Of a stretch of 64,000 bases of DNA, positions 18,404-27,296 are shown one piece after another. Below the pieces are notes generated by a model. That model saw only the letters and a list, made by a program, of their open reading frames with translations. It made no database searches and was not told the DNA's origin. This DNA comes from Sphingobacteriaceae bacterium. GTDB lineage: Bacteria > Bacteroidota > Bacteroidia > Sphingobacteriales > Sphingobacteriaceae. The stretch lies in contig CAHJWG010000003.1 in assembly GCA_903642215.1 (NCBI GenBank), forward strand, positions 124,001-188,000, in the 5' to 3' direction. Each line of letters opens with the position of its first letter. The first letter of the stretch is position 1. The translations under genes and the position numbers were made by a program.

Positions 18404-19546
18404 ATGAACTTAATTAAAAACATCCAGATCGCAATTGTTGGCTGCGGCCCAGGCGGTTTAACACTTGCCAGGCTTTTACAAACAAAAGGTGCAAGCGTTA
18501 AAGTTTATGAAAGAGACCATAACAGCGATGCCAGAGCGAAAGGCGCTACACTGGATTTGCACGATGAATCCGGCTTAAAAGCAATCAGAGAAGCGGGTTT
18601 AATGGCAGAGTTTATGGCTAATTACCGGCCGGGTGCAGACCATTTACGGATCGTAAACAAAAATGGAAATATAGTGATAGAAGATAATGTGAACAGAGGA
18701 GACGAATTATCACGCCCGGAGATAGACCGTGGGCCGCTGCAAAAAATCCTGCTCGATTCCTTACAACCCGATACCGTAGTTTGGGACAGCCAGTTTGTAG
18801 CATTGCACCCGCAGGATAATTCATGGCGGTTAGAATTTAAAAACGGTACCTCTGCTTATGCCGATTTAGTGATAGCTGCGGATGGCGCAAACTCAAAAAT
18901 CCGCCCGTATGTTACGCCCGTCAAACCTTTCTATTCCGGCGTTACCATGGTAGAAGGTGCCGTTTATAATTCTGAAATAGCGAGTCCGAAAGTACACGAA
19001 TTATTACACGGCGGAAAAATATTTGCCCTGGATGATGAAAAAAGCCTGATCGTAAGTTCTAAAGGAGACGGAAGCCTGGTTTTTTATACCGGCTGCAAAA
19101 CTGCCGAAAGCTGGAGCCGCGATTGCGGAATCGATTTTACCGATAAAGCCCAGGTTCTTGCATGGTTTAAAACCGAATACGCTGGCTGGAGCGATTTATG
19201 GCAGGAATTATTTGAAAACGCAAGTGCTGCTTTTATACCCCGCCCGCAATATTGTATGCCTTTAGACCAGGCCTGGGAAGCCTTGCCTAACCTTACCATG
19301 TTGGGCGATGCAGCGCATTTAATGCCGCCTTATGCCGGCGAAGGCGTAAATATGGCGATGCTGGATGCTTTAGAATTAAGCCAGTGCTTAACAAATAATA
19401 TATATAAAAATTTACAAGAAGCAATTGCAGCATACGAAAAACAGATGCTGGCCAGAAATTCGGAAACGGCAGCCCAAACGTTAGAATCAACTGCAGCGTT
19501 ACATTCGCCAAAAGCTATTTCTTATTTTAATGAAGCAATTGGCTAA
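18404..19546 (+). CDS. Tet(X)-like FAD-dependent monooxygenase
   Basis: 380 aa, cytoplasmic. FAD-binding GxGxxG is at 13-18 (GCGPGG), the NADPH-side block YERD..SDARAKGATLDLHDESG at 35-57, ADLVIAADGANSKIR in the middle, and the second FAD motif GDAAHLMPPYAGEGVN at 301-316. The order and wording of these blocks closely follow Tet(X), the Bacteroidota enzyme that hydroxylates and inactivates tetracyclines, and more loosely the wider PHBH-type group A monooxygenases. The substrate-pocket residues differ enough that tetracycline cannot be assumed. Downstream of a TetR regulator. No mobile-element marks next to it, so it is probably a chromosomal relative. Confidence 0.85.
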   Translation: MNLIKNIQIAIVGCGPGGLTLARLLQTKGASVKVYERDHNSDARAKGATLDLHDESGLKAIREAGLMAEFMANYRPGADHLRIVNKNGNIVIEDNVNRGDELSRPEIDRGPLQKILLDSLQPDTVVWDSQFVALHPQDNSWRLEFKNGTSAYADLVIAADGANSKIRPYVTPVKPFYSGVTMVEGAVYNSEIASPKVHELLHGGKIFALDDEKSLIVSSKGDGSLVFYTGCKTAESWSRDCGIDFTDKAQVLAWFKTEYAGWSDLWQELFENASAAFIPRPQYCMPLDQAWEALPNLTMLGDAAHLMPPYAGEGVNMAMLDALELSQCLTNNIYKNLQEAIAAYEKQMLARNSETAAQTLESTAALHSPKAISYFNEAIG

Positions 19547-19766
19547 ATTTTATTTTTGTTTAGTATAAAGCGGGAACATGAATAAACAGGTGTAAAAGAA
19601 GCATTCGCCGGAAAATTGCCCTCGTTGTAATTCGTCGTTTTTCACATCGACAGAACCGGCATAAATATTTTCTGAAATTTTCACCAAAAACAAAGATAGA
19701 ATCAATATTAATCCAAACCATGATTTTAATTAGCTGTTAATATTTCTTCTTAACAAAATAATAATT

Positions 19767-20852
19767 ATGGAACAATTAAAAGCAAAAGGTTACGGCGCAA
19801 CCGGTTCTATCCTCAACAGTTTAAAACCGATGACATTTGAACGTACACCACCAAAAGAAGACGAAGTACTGATTGATATTTTGTATTGCGGCGTATGCCA
19901 CTCGGATTTGCATCAGGTAAAAAACGACTGGGGCAATACCTTGTATCCTTGTGTGCCCGGCCACGAAATTGTAGGCAAGGTGATGCAGGTAGGCAGCAGT
20001 GTTACAAAGTACAAAACCGGCGATTTGGTTGGCGTAGGTTGTATGATTGATTCCTGCGGACATTGTAACCCTTGTGAAGAAGGAGAAGAAAACTACTGCG
20101 AAGGCCCGGTAAGCTGGACGGCTACCTACAACGGGCCGATGAAACCGGATGGCAGCGGCTACAATACGTACGGCGGCTACTCGGATAAAATAGTGGTAAA
20201 AGAAGCATTCGTTTTAAAAATACCTGATGCCTTGGATATTAAAGCCGCAGCACCGATTTTATGTGCAGGTATTACCACTTATTCGCCTTTAAAACACTGG
20301 GGAATTAAACCAGGAAGCAAAGTTGGCGTTGTTGGGGTTGGCGGTTTGGGCCACATGGCTATCAAAATAGCTACCGCGATGGGTGCCGAAGTAACCGCTA
20401 TTACCCGTGATAAGGAAAAGCGTGCGGATGCCGAACGTTTCGGTGCCAAACAAGTGCTGATTTCTACTAATAAAAAGGAAATGACAAAACACGAGCTAAC
20501 GCTCGATTTCTTACTAATTACTATCCCGGATGAGTTTGAAGTAAACAATTACATAAATTTGTTAAAACGAAACGGCGTATTAACAACAGTAGGTTTGCTG
20601 GCACCTTATTCTAAAGCACTAAATAATATGAATATGGCTATGCACCGAAGGTCTGTGGCCGGTTCGCTTATCGGCGGCATTGCCGAAACACAGGAAGTAT
20701 TAGATTTTTGTGCACAGCATGATATTTTGCCGGAAATCCAAATGATCAAAATTCAGGATATCAACGATGCCTACGATAAAATGATGGATGAAGAAGTACA
20801 TTATCGATATGTAATTGATATACAATCCCTCAAGGATGAACCTGTAAACTAA
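19767..20852 (+). CDS. Zinc-dependent NAD(P) alcohol dehydrogenase (cinnamyl/YahK type)
   Basis: 361 aa medium-chain dehydrogenase. Catalytic zinc ligands: C44 in CGVCHSD and H66-E67 in PGHEIVG. Structural zinc cysteines: C97, C100, C103 and C111 (CGHCNPCEEGEENYC). Rossmann motif GVGGLGHMAIK near residue 190. This pattern fits the cinnamyl-alcohol-dehydrogenase/YahK group, which reduces aldehydes with NADPH. Probably monocistronic and ended by a strong terminator. The dispersed 12-mer at 20197 is inside the gene and codes VKEA. Confidence 0.93.
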   Translation: MEQLKAKGYGATGSILNSLKPMTFERTPPKEDEVLIDILYCGVCHSDLHQVKNDWGNTLYPCVPGHEIVGKVMQVGSSVTKYKTGDLVGVGCMIDSCGHCNPCEEGEENYCEGPVSWTATYNGPMKPDGSGYNTYGGYSDKIVVKEAFVLKIPDALDIKAAAPILCAGITTYSPLKHWGIKPGSKVGVVGVGGLGHMAIKIATAMGAEVTAITRDKEKRADAERFGAKQVLISTNKKEMTKHELTLDFLLITIPDEFEVNNYINLLKRNGVLTTVGLLAPYSKALNNMNMAMHRRSVAGSLIGGIAETQEVLDFCAQHDILPEIQMIKIQDINDAYDKMMDEEVHYRYVIDIQSLKDEPVN

Positions 20853-20864
20853 ACAGGAACTGTT

Positions 20865-20900
20865 AAAAGGCCTGCAAAATAAAAAATGCAGGCCTTTTTT
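20865..20900 (+). terminator. Rho-independent terminator of the alcohol dehydrogenase gene
   Basis: Arms AAAAGGCCTGCA and TGCAGGCCTTTT (20865-20876 and 20887-20898) with a 10-base A-rich loop, followed by T's. It lies 12 bases after the stop codon. Confidence 0.9.
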
Positions 20901-21042
20901 GTGGATGCTTAGCTTAGATTTAACCGCAACTTAAAAGTTGTTGTAGATTAAATAAACTCTTTGATGTTTTTCTGCAATAAAAAAAGAATACCAAAAACGC
21001 ATTGGTAAAATTATTACAGCTATGTTTTCAAAGCTATCTTCC

Positions 21043-22158
21043 TTATAAAACTACTCTTTTACCGGTTGCGGCAGAACGCTTTGCAGCATCCAGTATTTCC
21101 ATAACGATCATATTATATTTTAATGATGATAAGTCGTCCGTTCCCGGGATTTTGTTTTGAAGAACGGCAGTGAGATAAGTAATCGGAGAAGCGATATCAG
21201 CAGCCAAAGGTTCCGCTTTTTTAGAACCTTTAATATTTTCCCGCATCCTGCTGGTAATGTTCTCGTTATTTAATGCGTGCAGATATCCTTTTTCGCCGAA
21301 CACTTCCATATCTTTTATCGAAAACGGCCAGTTCCAGGACGCTTCAATCATTCCTATCGCTTCCGGATATTCTAAAATTACGGTTGCATCATCCTCCACT
21401 TTAGGGTAAACAGCAGGTTTGTAATGCCGGGTAATTGCGGTAACCGCAATTGGTTTATTTCCTTTCATCAGCCAGGTCATCAAATCTGCCCCGTAACATC
21501 CAAAATCATTTAACGCACCTGCACCATTCAAAACAGGATCCGTCAGCCAGCTTAAAAACGCCGGACTACAGCCAATTTCTTTCGGACCCTGATGCCCGTC
21601 GTGTACAACCATTTTTTTAATCCGGCCGATACTATCGCTGTTTATGGTGTTATAAACATCTTTGTATGAAGCATACCACGTTGTTTCAAAGTTAGTTAAC
21701 ACCTTGATGTGATATTTATTCGCTAATGATTCGATCTGTTTTGCCTGTGCTAAAGTTGCTGCCAAAGGTTTTTCTACCATAACCGAAATTCCTAAAGGAG
21801 CGCATATTTCTACAACTTCCAAATGTTTTCCAACGGCGTTGTAACCTAAAACCGCATCAGGCTTTTTAGCTACCAATAACTTTTTTAAATCGGCAGCAAA
21901 AAGCGATTCCGGCAAATGATACAACTTGCTAAACTTTTGCTGTAACTGCTGATCAGGTTCGGCAATACCCACAATATCTACCGAACCTTTATTGTAAAGG
22001 CTTAATATTCCATGAACATGATCATGGTTTAAACCTGCAACAACAACCCGCAAAGGCTTTTGGGCAAAACTAACTTTTGATATACTAAACAAAATTAACA
22101 GAGCAAAAACGACTTTTGTAAAATAGCCGATTGCTTTTTTGGTATCTCTTTTACACAT
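21043..22158 (-). CDS. Exported Gfo/Idh/MocA-family oxidoreductase
   Basis: 371 aa. An N-terminal secretion signal (KVVFALLILFSISKVSFAQ, residues ~14-33) precedes an NAD(P)-binding Rossmann domain (LRVVVAGLNHDHVHGI) and the family EKP motif (VMVEKPLAAT). The C-terminal alpha/beta domain contains GGAGxL-like GAGALNDFGCYGADLMTWL. Family members oxidise or reduce sugars and pseudo-sugars. A Sec-type signal on a nicotinamide enzyme is typical of the Bacteroidota periplasmic branch, where a tightly held cofactor is needed. It lies 141 bases downstream of the GH28 gene in the same direction, so joint use of a pectic sugar is a reasonable inference. Confidence 0.88.
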   Translation of the reverse strand: MCKRDTKKAIGYFTKVVFALLILFSISKVSFAQKPLRVVVAGLNHDHVHGILSLYNKGSVDIVGIAEPDQQLQQKFSKLYHLPESLFAADLKKLLVAKKPDAVLGYNAVGKHLEVVEICAPLGISVMVEKPLAATLAQAKQIESLANKYHIKVLTNFETTWYASYKDVYNTINSDSIGRIKKMVVHDGHQGPKEIGCSPAFLSWLTDPVLNGAGALNDFGCYGADLMTWLMKGNKPIAVTAITRHYKPAVYPKVEDDATVILEYPEAIGMIEASWNWPFSIKDMEVFGEKGYLHALNNENITSRMRENIKGSKKAEPLAADIASPITYLTAVLQNKIPGTDDLSSLKYNMIVMEILDAAKRSAATGKRVVL

Positions 22159-22299
22159 AATTATAATCTGAAAAACGAAATTAAGTTACAAAGGTGCGAT
22201 TATAATTTTTACCGTTAAAAGAAGCATTAAGATAATAATTCCGTTAGCATGAATTAAATTCAGGGATCAAATAATTATCCCCACAAAAGGCCAAAAAAG

Positions 22300-23877
22300 C
22301 TATTGCTTCACGTTAATCCTATTTACAAGTTTGGTATCCAAATCGGTTTGAAAATCAGTGCCGTTTTCTATTTTAACAGGATAAGCTTTGCGGTTATTTG
22401 GTGCGCCGGTACCTTGAAATTCCCTGATCTTTAAATTTTTAAAGTTATTTACTTCGATACCATTACTTAAAAATGTTGCGCGGGCATTTGTCCACGAAAG
22501 CTTAAAATCTTCGATGGTTAACCCGTCCACATGTTCGGCCAGAAACCCGGGAATATCTTTTGCAAAAATCTGATTCTTTTCGCCCATCACGCCGCGCAAA
22601 TCAATGTTGCCTCCTGCTGTCTCGTTCAATTTACTATCCGTCAGTTCAAATAAAATATTTTTAAAAGATACATTTTTGATTACACTTTCCTCTGTACCAT
22701 AAACCAGCATCCCGGCCTCTCCTTTACAGATAATATTGTTGAACTGCACATTTTCAATAGTACCCAGTTTAACATTTTCGTTTCCCCGGATGGCAGAAAT
22801 ATGGATCGGTTCTCCGTTTCCCCACCAATCGCCGGTACGAAGTTTGGTTTCGATATAAATATTAGAAAAAGATATATTTTTTAAAGAGCCTTCATCCCGT
22901 AAAAAAATCCCGATCCCTCTGGTAGAATTGGTGATATTGACATTGCTGACACGGATATTCTGAACCGAGTTCTGATCTAAAAACCCGATCCGGATACCGC
23001 TCGAAGAAGATTGCAGGTTACAATTACTGATCACGATATTTTCTGAAAGATGCCTGAGATGCTTAAAACCAGGTATCTCAAAATGATGGTTAAAGCCTAC
23101 AATCGCCAGGGCATCGTCTCCCGTACGGATATCGCAGCCATCAATAATTACGTTGGTGCAGCTGGTTACATCAATACCATCCGCATTCGGGGCAAGCATA
23201 TTGTTCCACAACCGGATGCCGCTAACATGCACGGCATCACAATCCGCAAAGTGCATGCACCAAAACGGGGCTGATTTGATAAACACATCTTTTACGGTAA
23301 CTTTTTTGCAGTTGCTGAAAACGAACATTTGATAAGGCCGGTCTTTAGGCACTAAAGGGCCGTCTCCGATACCTGCTTCTACATGCCTGAAATTGTTTTT
23401 CTGACGGGAATATTTGGTTATAACCGTATCCAGCTTTTTAGCCTGGTTTGCTTCTAAATAAGTATCGCCGCTGCCATCTATTTGTCCTTCGCCGGTGATG
23501 CTTATATTTTCTGCATCTTCGGTAAAAAACATGCCTTTGTGTATTGGCAAATATGGCTTTTCGGGCGTATAAGGTTCATAATCGCTCAAAATTTTGCTTC
23601 CCTGCAAAACAGCACCGCTTTCTAAATACAAATGAACGTTACTTTTGAGGTTAACCGTGCCTATTACAAACACGCCTGAAGGAATAACAACGATACCGCC
23701 GCCGGCAGCATTACAGGCATCAACCGCTGCCTGCAAAGCCTTTGTGTACACCTTTCCGGTATTTTTTACCGCGCCGTAAGAACTGATATTATAAGATACG
23801 GTTTGTGCAAAGCCATTTAAAAATAACGTTATCAAACAAAACAAAACAGCAGGATACTTTAGGTTGATAGAATTCAT
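22300..23877 (-). CDS. GH28-family glycosidase (polygalacturonase-like)
   Basis: 525 aa. Signal peptide to about residue 25 (LFCLITLFLNGFAQ). Right-handed beta-helix with the GH28 blocks: pectate-lyase-3-like start (SYGAVKNTGKVYTKALQAAVDACNAAGGG), PNADGIDVTSC and GDIRTGDDALAI-type Asp pair, and SSSGIRIGF in place of the usual GHG/SxG region. The enzyme would hydrolyse galacturonan or related pectic links in the periplasm or outside the cell. The atypical GIRIG block hints at a rhamnogalacturonan or other substrate subfamily. Confidence 0.9.
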   Translation of the reverse strand: MNSINLKYPAVLFCLITLFLNGFAQTVSYNISSYGAVKNTGKVYTKALQAAVDACNAAGGGIVVIPSGVFVIGTVNLKSNVHLYLESGAVLQGSKILSDYEPYTPEKPYLPIHKGMFFTEDAENISITGEGQIDGSGDTYLEANQAKKLDTVITKYSRQKNNFRHVEAGIGDGPLVPKDRPYQMFVFSNCKKVTVKDVFIKSAPFWCMHFADCDAVHVSGIRLWNNMLAPNADGIDVTSCTNVIIDGCDIRTGDDALAIVGFNHHFEIPGFKHLRHLSENIVISNCNLQSSSSGIRIGFLDQNSVQNIRVSNVNITNSTRGIGIFLRDEGSLKNISFSNIYIETKLRTGDWWGNGEPIHISAIRGNENVKLGTIENVQFNNIICKGEAGMLVYGTEESVIKNVSFKNILFELTDSKLNETAGGNIDLRGVMGEKNQIFAKDIPGFLAEHVDGLTIEDFKLSWTNARATFLSNGIEVNNFKNLKIREFQGTGAPNNRKAYPVKIENGTDFQTDLDTKLVNRINVKQ

Positions 23878-24255
23878 AACAAAGTTGAAATAAGCATTAA
23901 GTTTACTAAAAATAGTAAAGGTTTATCCGTCAAATTTATCCTGATGGCCTAATTCTTTTATAATACTTATTTAACTTATCCTGATCTAAAAAATCAGCGC
24001 GAATATTTTAAAGTTATTCTTTTACAGGTTTTATGCTAATTCTAACTAAAACAACGAAACAAATTTGATTAATAACTGGAATTTAAAAAACTCTTCCATT
24101 TATAATCAAAGTTAAATTTATGATTAAAAACTGATGCTTCTTTTACCGGCAAATTTTTTGTTTTATCTACGGAAACTGAAGTATAATAGTAAAAAAAGTT
24201 GACGTTTTATTCTGTCCGCCAGCTTTTGCCAAACCAACATTATAGTAGTTTTATC
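23878..24255. other. Intergenic region, 378 bases
   Basis: AT-rich. It contains one copy of the dispersed 12-mer (24134-24145, minus orientation). Otherwise nothing recognised. It should hold the GH28 promoter, reading leftwards. Confidence 0.5.
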
Positions 24256-24720
24256 TCAAATTTTAGTCTCAGATTTTATCCATTCTTCGTAAGAAATAAT
24301 TCCTAATTCTGGCCTTCCATTTCCATCTAAGATTGAAATAAACTCAAGATAATGGCCGTCTGGATCATTAAAATAAATTGCAATTGCTGGCACCCAAGCA
24401 AATACCATTGGTCTTTCAGTTCCGTCATTTAAAAAGTTATAAGGATTTAAATTGTGTTTTTTTAAAAAGTCAACCGACTTGTTCAAAATAAAGTCTTTAT
24501 CACAACGAAAAGCAAAATGCCGTTTGTCAATTTCAGCTTTTGGTTTTTCCCAAAGTCCCAACATTGCTTCTTTCGGTTTTCCTATCCAAAAAAATGCAGT
24601 TTGTCGTTCTACCTCAAAATAACATTGTTTAAGTCCAAGTATATTTTTGTAAAAGGTAATTGAGTTTTCTAAGTTTTCAACAAATAAATGAGTTTCAAAA
24701 AGTCCTTTTATCATGATCAA
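24256..24720 (-). CDS. VOC-superfamily (glyoxalase/bleomycin-resistance fold) protein
   Basis: 154 aa. Two beta-alpha-beta-beta-beta modules: the first begins FETHLFVENLENSITFYKNILGL, the second ends IYFNDPDGHYLEFISIL. Candidate metal ligands are the His of ETHLFV and the Glu of HYLEF. Such proteins act as dioxygenases, glyoxalases or drug-binding resistance proteins; the specific role is not readable. The gene is visibly more AT-rich in codon choice than its neighbours and is flanked by copies of the dispersed 12-mer at 24134 and 24910, so lateral gain is possible. The start is MIMIKG or the second Met. Confidence 0.8.
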   Translation of the reverse strand: MIMIKGLFETHLFVENLENSITFYKNILGLKQCYFEVERQTAFFWIGKPKEAMLGLWEKPKAEIDKRHFAFRCDKDFILNKSVDFLKKHNLNPYNFLNDGTERPMVFAWVPAIAIYFNDPDGHYLEFISILDGNGRPELGIISYEEWIKSETKI

Positions 24721-25048
24721 TTTCCGTCAGTTGTTTGTTGTCTAACTTTTCTTTTGCATTTCTGCCGGTAATACGTATTTACAAAATTAATTTAATGTAA
24801 GTATCACTTTACTATCCGCTACAAAACTAAAAGATCAAATAGTTTCATATTCTAAAAACAAAATCAGTTTAGTTTTTAAGAGCCTATAAATTTATATCTC
24901 AAAAAACTGATGCTTCTTTTATGCCTATAAATTGCGCATGCTATATCAACCCAAAAAGAACAGTAGTTACTGTTTTTTAGGTGATAAAAGAAGCATAAGC
25001 TAAATTCCCGTTTCCATAAAACTTGCTTTTTGTATGATTTAAAAAGGG
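24721..25048. other. Intergenic region, 328 bases, with an inverted pair of 12-mers
   Basis: Copies at 24910 (minus) and 24985 (plus) face away from each other across ~63 bases. The flanks AAAAAACTGATGCTTC and TTTTTTAGGTGATAAAAG share the extended form of the repeat. No gene was recognised. Confidence 0.6.
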
Positions 25049-26173
25049 TTACAAATTTTCATCATAATCCAACGGCATTAATTCTGCGGCTTTTTCCCAG
25101 GCCCAGTAACCTTCAAAGAAAAGACCGTTAGCAGGTTCGTAAAGTCCGTTTTTGTCCAGGTTTACGGATGGTGCCAACAGATAAACAAGAGACGTTTGCC
25201 CTTTTGGAATGTCTGCAGCCGGCTCCCGGATATCGCCAAAGCTGTAATTACTAAATTCTGCCGGTTCTTTTTCTTTGGTGTAGATCACGAACAGGCAATC
25301 GTTAAAACTCAGTTTTTTAAAATCCTTGTTTGAGGTTATAAGCAGGCTGTCAAAGGAGATAATCCTATCTTCCAGAACGGGCTGCTTTCCATTTTCAGAT
25401 ATAATTCCCTGCATGGGGCGGTTTAAAAGTTTCATCACCACAAAGCCTTCCTCGGAAACGCGGCCACTGTAAACAGATTTGATAAAGTGATTAATAGATC
25501 CTAAATAAGCGGTTTTCCTGTTTTTGATCCAGTTTGCCTGCTGGGCAGGGCTGCCGCTTAGTTCCTTGAAAGATGGATAACCTTGAAAAGTAACAATTTG
25601 GGTGTTCTCGTTAAATTGGAAGTCTGCCAGTAAATATTTGATTTCGTAGCCCAAAGCTTTATTTTCGACGATCAAAAACTCATCTGAATTGGCTGTCAAT
25701 ACTTTTGCTTTTTTATCGTAATTGAAAAACAATACATTCGGATTAATGAGTTTACAGTATCTAACGTTGTAGCTCTGGCCTAAAAATTCTTTTTTAAAAA
25801 GTGCCAGATGCTTTTCCCGTTCATAATCCGGATGAACCTTAATTTCCTTTAAAAACAAACTGCTGGGCCGAAGCCTGATTTTTAACTGTACCGGTCCGTC
25901 TTTTAACTGAACTTGCTGCACAAAAGCCGCGTAGCCGATCATCTTTACAACTACCTGATACGCACCCGGCATCAGGTTATCCAAATGGAAATCTCCTTTA
26001 TTGTCTGAGGCTGTAATGCTTTTGGTATTGGTTAAAAAAACAGTAGCTCCCGGAAGGGCCAAATGCTTTTCATCTTGTACTGTCCCTGAAACAGATGTGA
26101 TTTGCGCCTGAGTGTGGAGCGTTAAAAATAGCAGCAGGTAAAATACTGATCGGGATAACTTCATTTGAGGCAC
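25049..26173 (-). CDS. Secreted protein with carboxypeptidase-regulatory-like domain
   Basis: 374 aa. Signal peptide (SVFYLLLFLTLHTQAQ), then a CarboxypepD_reg-like beta-sandwich (VSGTVQDEKHLALPGATVFLTN... to ~110), then a ~260-residue domain of unknown fold common in Bacteroidota (ERE...FLGQS, GYEIKYLLADFQF, YLGSINHFIKSVYSG). Probably periplasmic or surface-linked. No enzyme motif seen. Monocistronic. Confidence 0.75.
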   Translation of the reverse strand: MPQMKLSRSVFYLLLFLTLHTQAQITSVSGTVQDEKHLALPGATVFLTNTKSITASDNKGDFHLDNLMPGAYQVVVKMIGYAAFVQQVQLKDGPVQLKIRLRPSSLFLKEIKVHPDYEREKHLALFKKEFLGQSYNVRYCKLINPNVLFFNYDKKAKVLTANSDEFLIVENKALGYEIKYLLADFQFNENTQIVTFQGYPSFKELSGSPAQQANWIKNRKTAYLGSINHFIKSVYSGRVSEEGFVVMKLLNRPMQGIISENGKQPVLEDRIISFDSLLITSNKDFKKLSFNDCLFVIYTKEKEPAEFSNYSFGDIREPAADIPKGQTSLVYLLAPSVNLDKNGLYEPANGLFFEGYWAWEKAAELMPLDYDENL

Positions 26174-26297
26174 GATTGTGCCTAAATATAGTAAGAAAGC
26201 CTAAAACTTAAAATTACGGAGGGAAATTGATTAAGTTGAAAAGCTTTAATACCCGGAATGCAAGTGTGAGGCAACGAAGGTAAAAGGGCAGATTGCA

Positions 26298-26329
26298 AAA
26301 ACAGCCACCAATAAATTGGTGGCTGTTTT
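26298..26329 (-). terminator. Strong hairpin terminator
   Basis: Perfect 14-bp arms AAAACAGCCACCAA / TTGGTGGCTGTTTT with a TAAA loop, lying just past the stop of the DUF892-like gene. A T-run follows on the minus strand. Confidence 0.9.
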
Positions 26330-26337
26330 GGAAAAAA

Positions 26338-26817
26338 CTACATAGACTGCAAAATACTTTTTGCAATTTTCGTATGCTCGTCATCACCTTTTTTGGCTTC
26401 ATCCAAGCATGCCTGCATATCCTGCTGGGCCTGGCTAAGGCCTGCCTGTGAAGCATAACTTAACTGGGTACCAAAAGCAGCAATCCAGTAATGTATTGCT
26501 AACTGCCCGCTGGCAATTATACCTAAATCGCGGGTGTCATCATCGGGTGCTTTGTCTCTGATCTTTTTACTAACTTCATAATGTGCCTTCAAAATTTCGT
26601 TTTCCTCTTCTGCGCTGCCGCCCGCTTCTTCCAAGGCACGATCAATTCTTTGTAACCAGATTTTTGACTTTTCATTGCCTTCTTTCAGTGCATTTTTAAG
26701 CTCGGTGTTTTTTGCGGCATCCTGTATTTCATCTGTAGCATCTGCTGCTACTTTGCTCCCGGCTTTCATAGCTGCAAAACCTTGTTTAACCAGCTCCTTC
26801 AATTCCTGTTCTTTCAT
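26338..26817 (-). CDS. DUF892 (YciE/YciF) ferritin-like protein
   Basis: 159 aa, soluble and all-helical. It fits the DUF892 group: ELKNALKEGNEKSKIWLQRIDRALEEAGG corresponds to the second helix, and DLGIIASGQLAIHYWIAAFGTQL to the third with its HY.IA.YG-like motif. Family members are stress-induced, ferritin-like four-helix bundles of uncertain function. Single gene with its own terminator. Confidence 0.75.
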   Translation of the reverse strand: MKEQELKELVKQGFAAMKAGSKVAADATDEIQDAAKNTELKNALKEGNEKSKIWLQRIDRALEEAGGSAEEENEILKAHYEVSKKIRDKAPDDDTRDLGIIASGQLAIHYWIAAFGTQLSYASQAGLSQAQQDMQACLDEAKKGDDEHTKIAKSILQSM

Positions 26818-27296
26818 TTTTTGTTTTTTAATAATTAGTTAATCTTTATTTACCTGTTTTAGTAAATTTTTTAAACAGATTAAAATTGAACATCCCTACT
26901 TTATTTATGTTTTGACTTAATCCTATTATGATAATATTTTAAACTAAAAGAAAAAAAGCTGAATTAGAACTGGTGCTACTAAAAAGACCAGCTAAAAGCA
27001 GGATGAATGAAAGTTTCTAAAATAAAATCTGCTGATTTATAATGCTTCTTTTATCACCTAAAAAACATGGCAGCTTCCTGCTTTTTACATCAATATCAAA
27101 TACAAAAACAGAATTTACCGGCATAAAAGAAACATGATTATTTTTATGCTGATCAACATTAAACAAGGTTCATTTTTTATTAAAAAGATTTCAGGCGGAT
27201 AAGCTATTTTCTGTTATACTTCTTTTTATCGCAGAAGCATAAAAACAAAAAGCCCTGCCGTTTTACAGGGCAGAGCTTTTCATACTGTTTTTAACG
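26818..27296. other. Intergenic region, 479 bases
   Basis: Contains an extended copy of the dispersed 12-mer at 27042, a one-mismatch copy at 27124, a degenerate copy near 27217, and a terminator at 27252-27271. No gene was recognised. Confidence 0.6.
27252..27271 (-). terminator. Terminator of the TonB receptor operon
   Basis: GCCCTG (27252-27257) pairs with CAGGGC (27266-27271). On the minus strand the hairpin is followed by T's. It lies 26 bases past the receptor stop. Confidence 0.75.
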
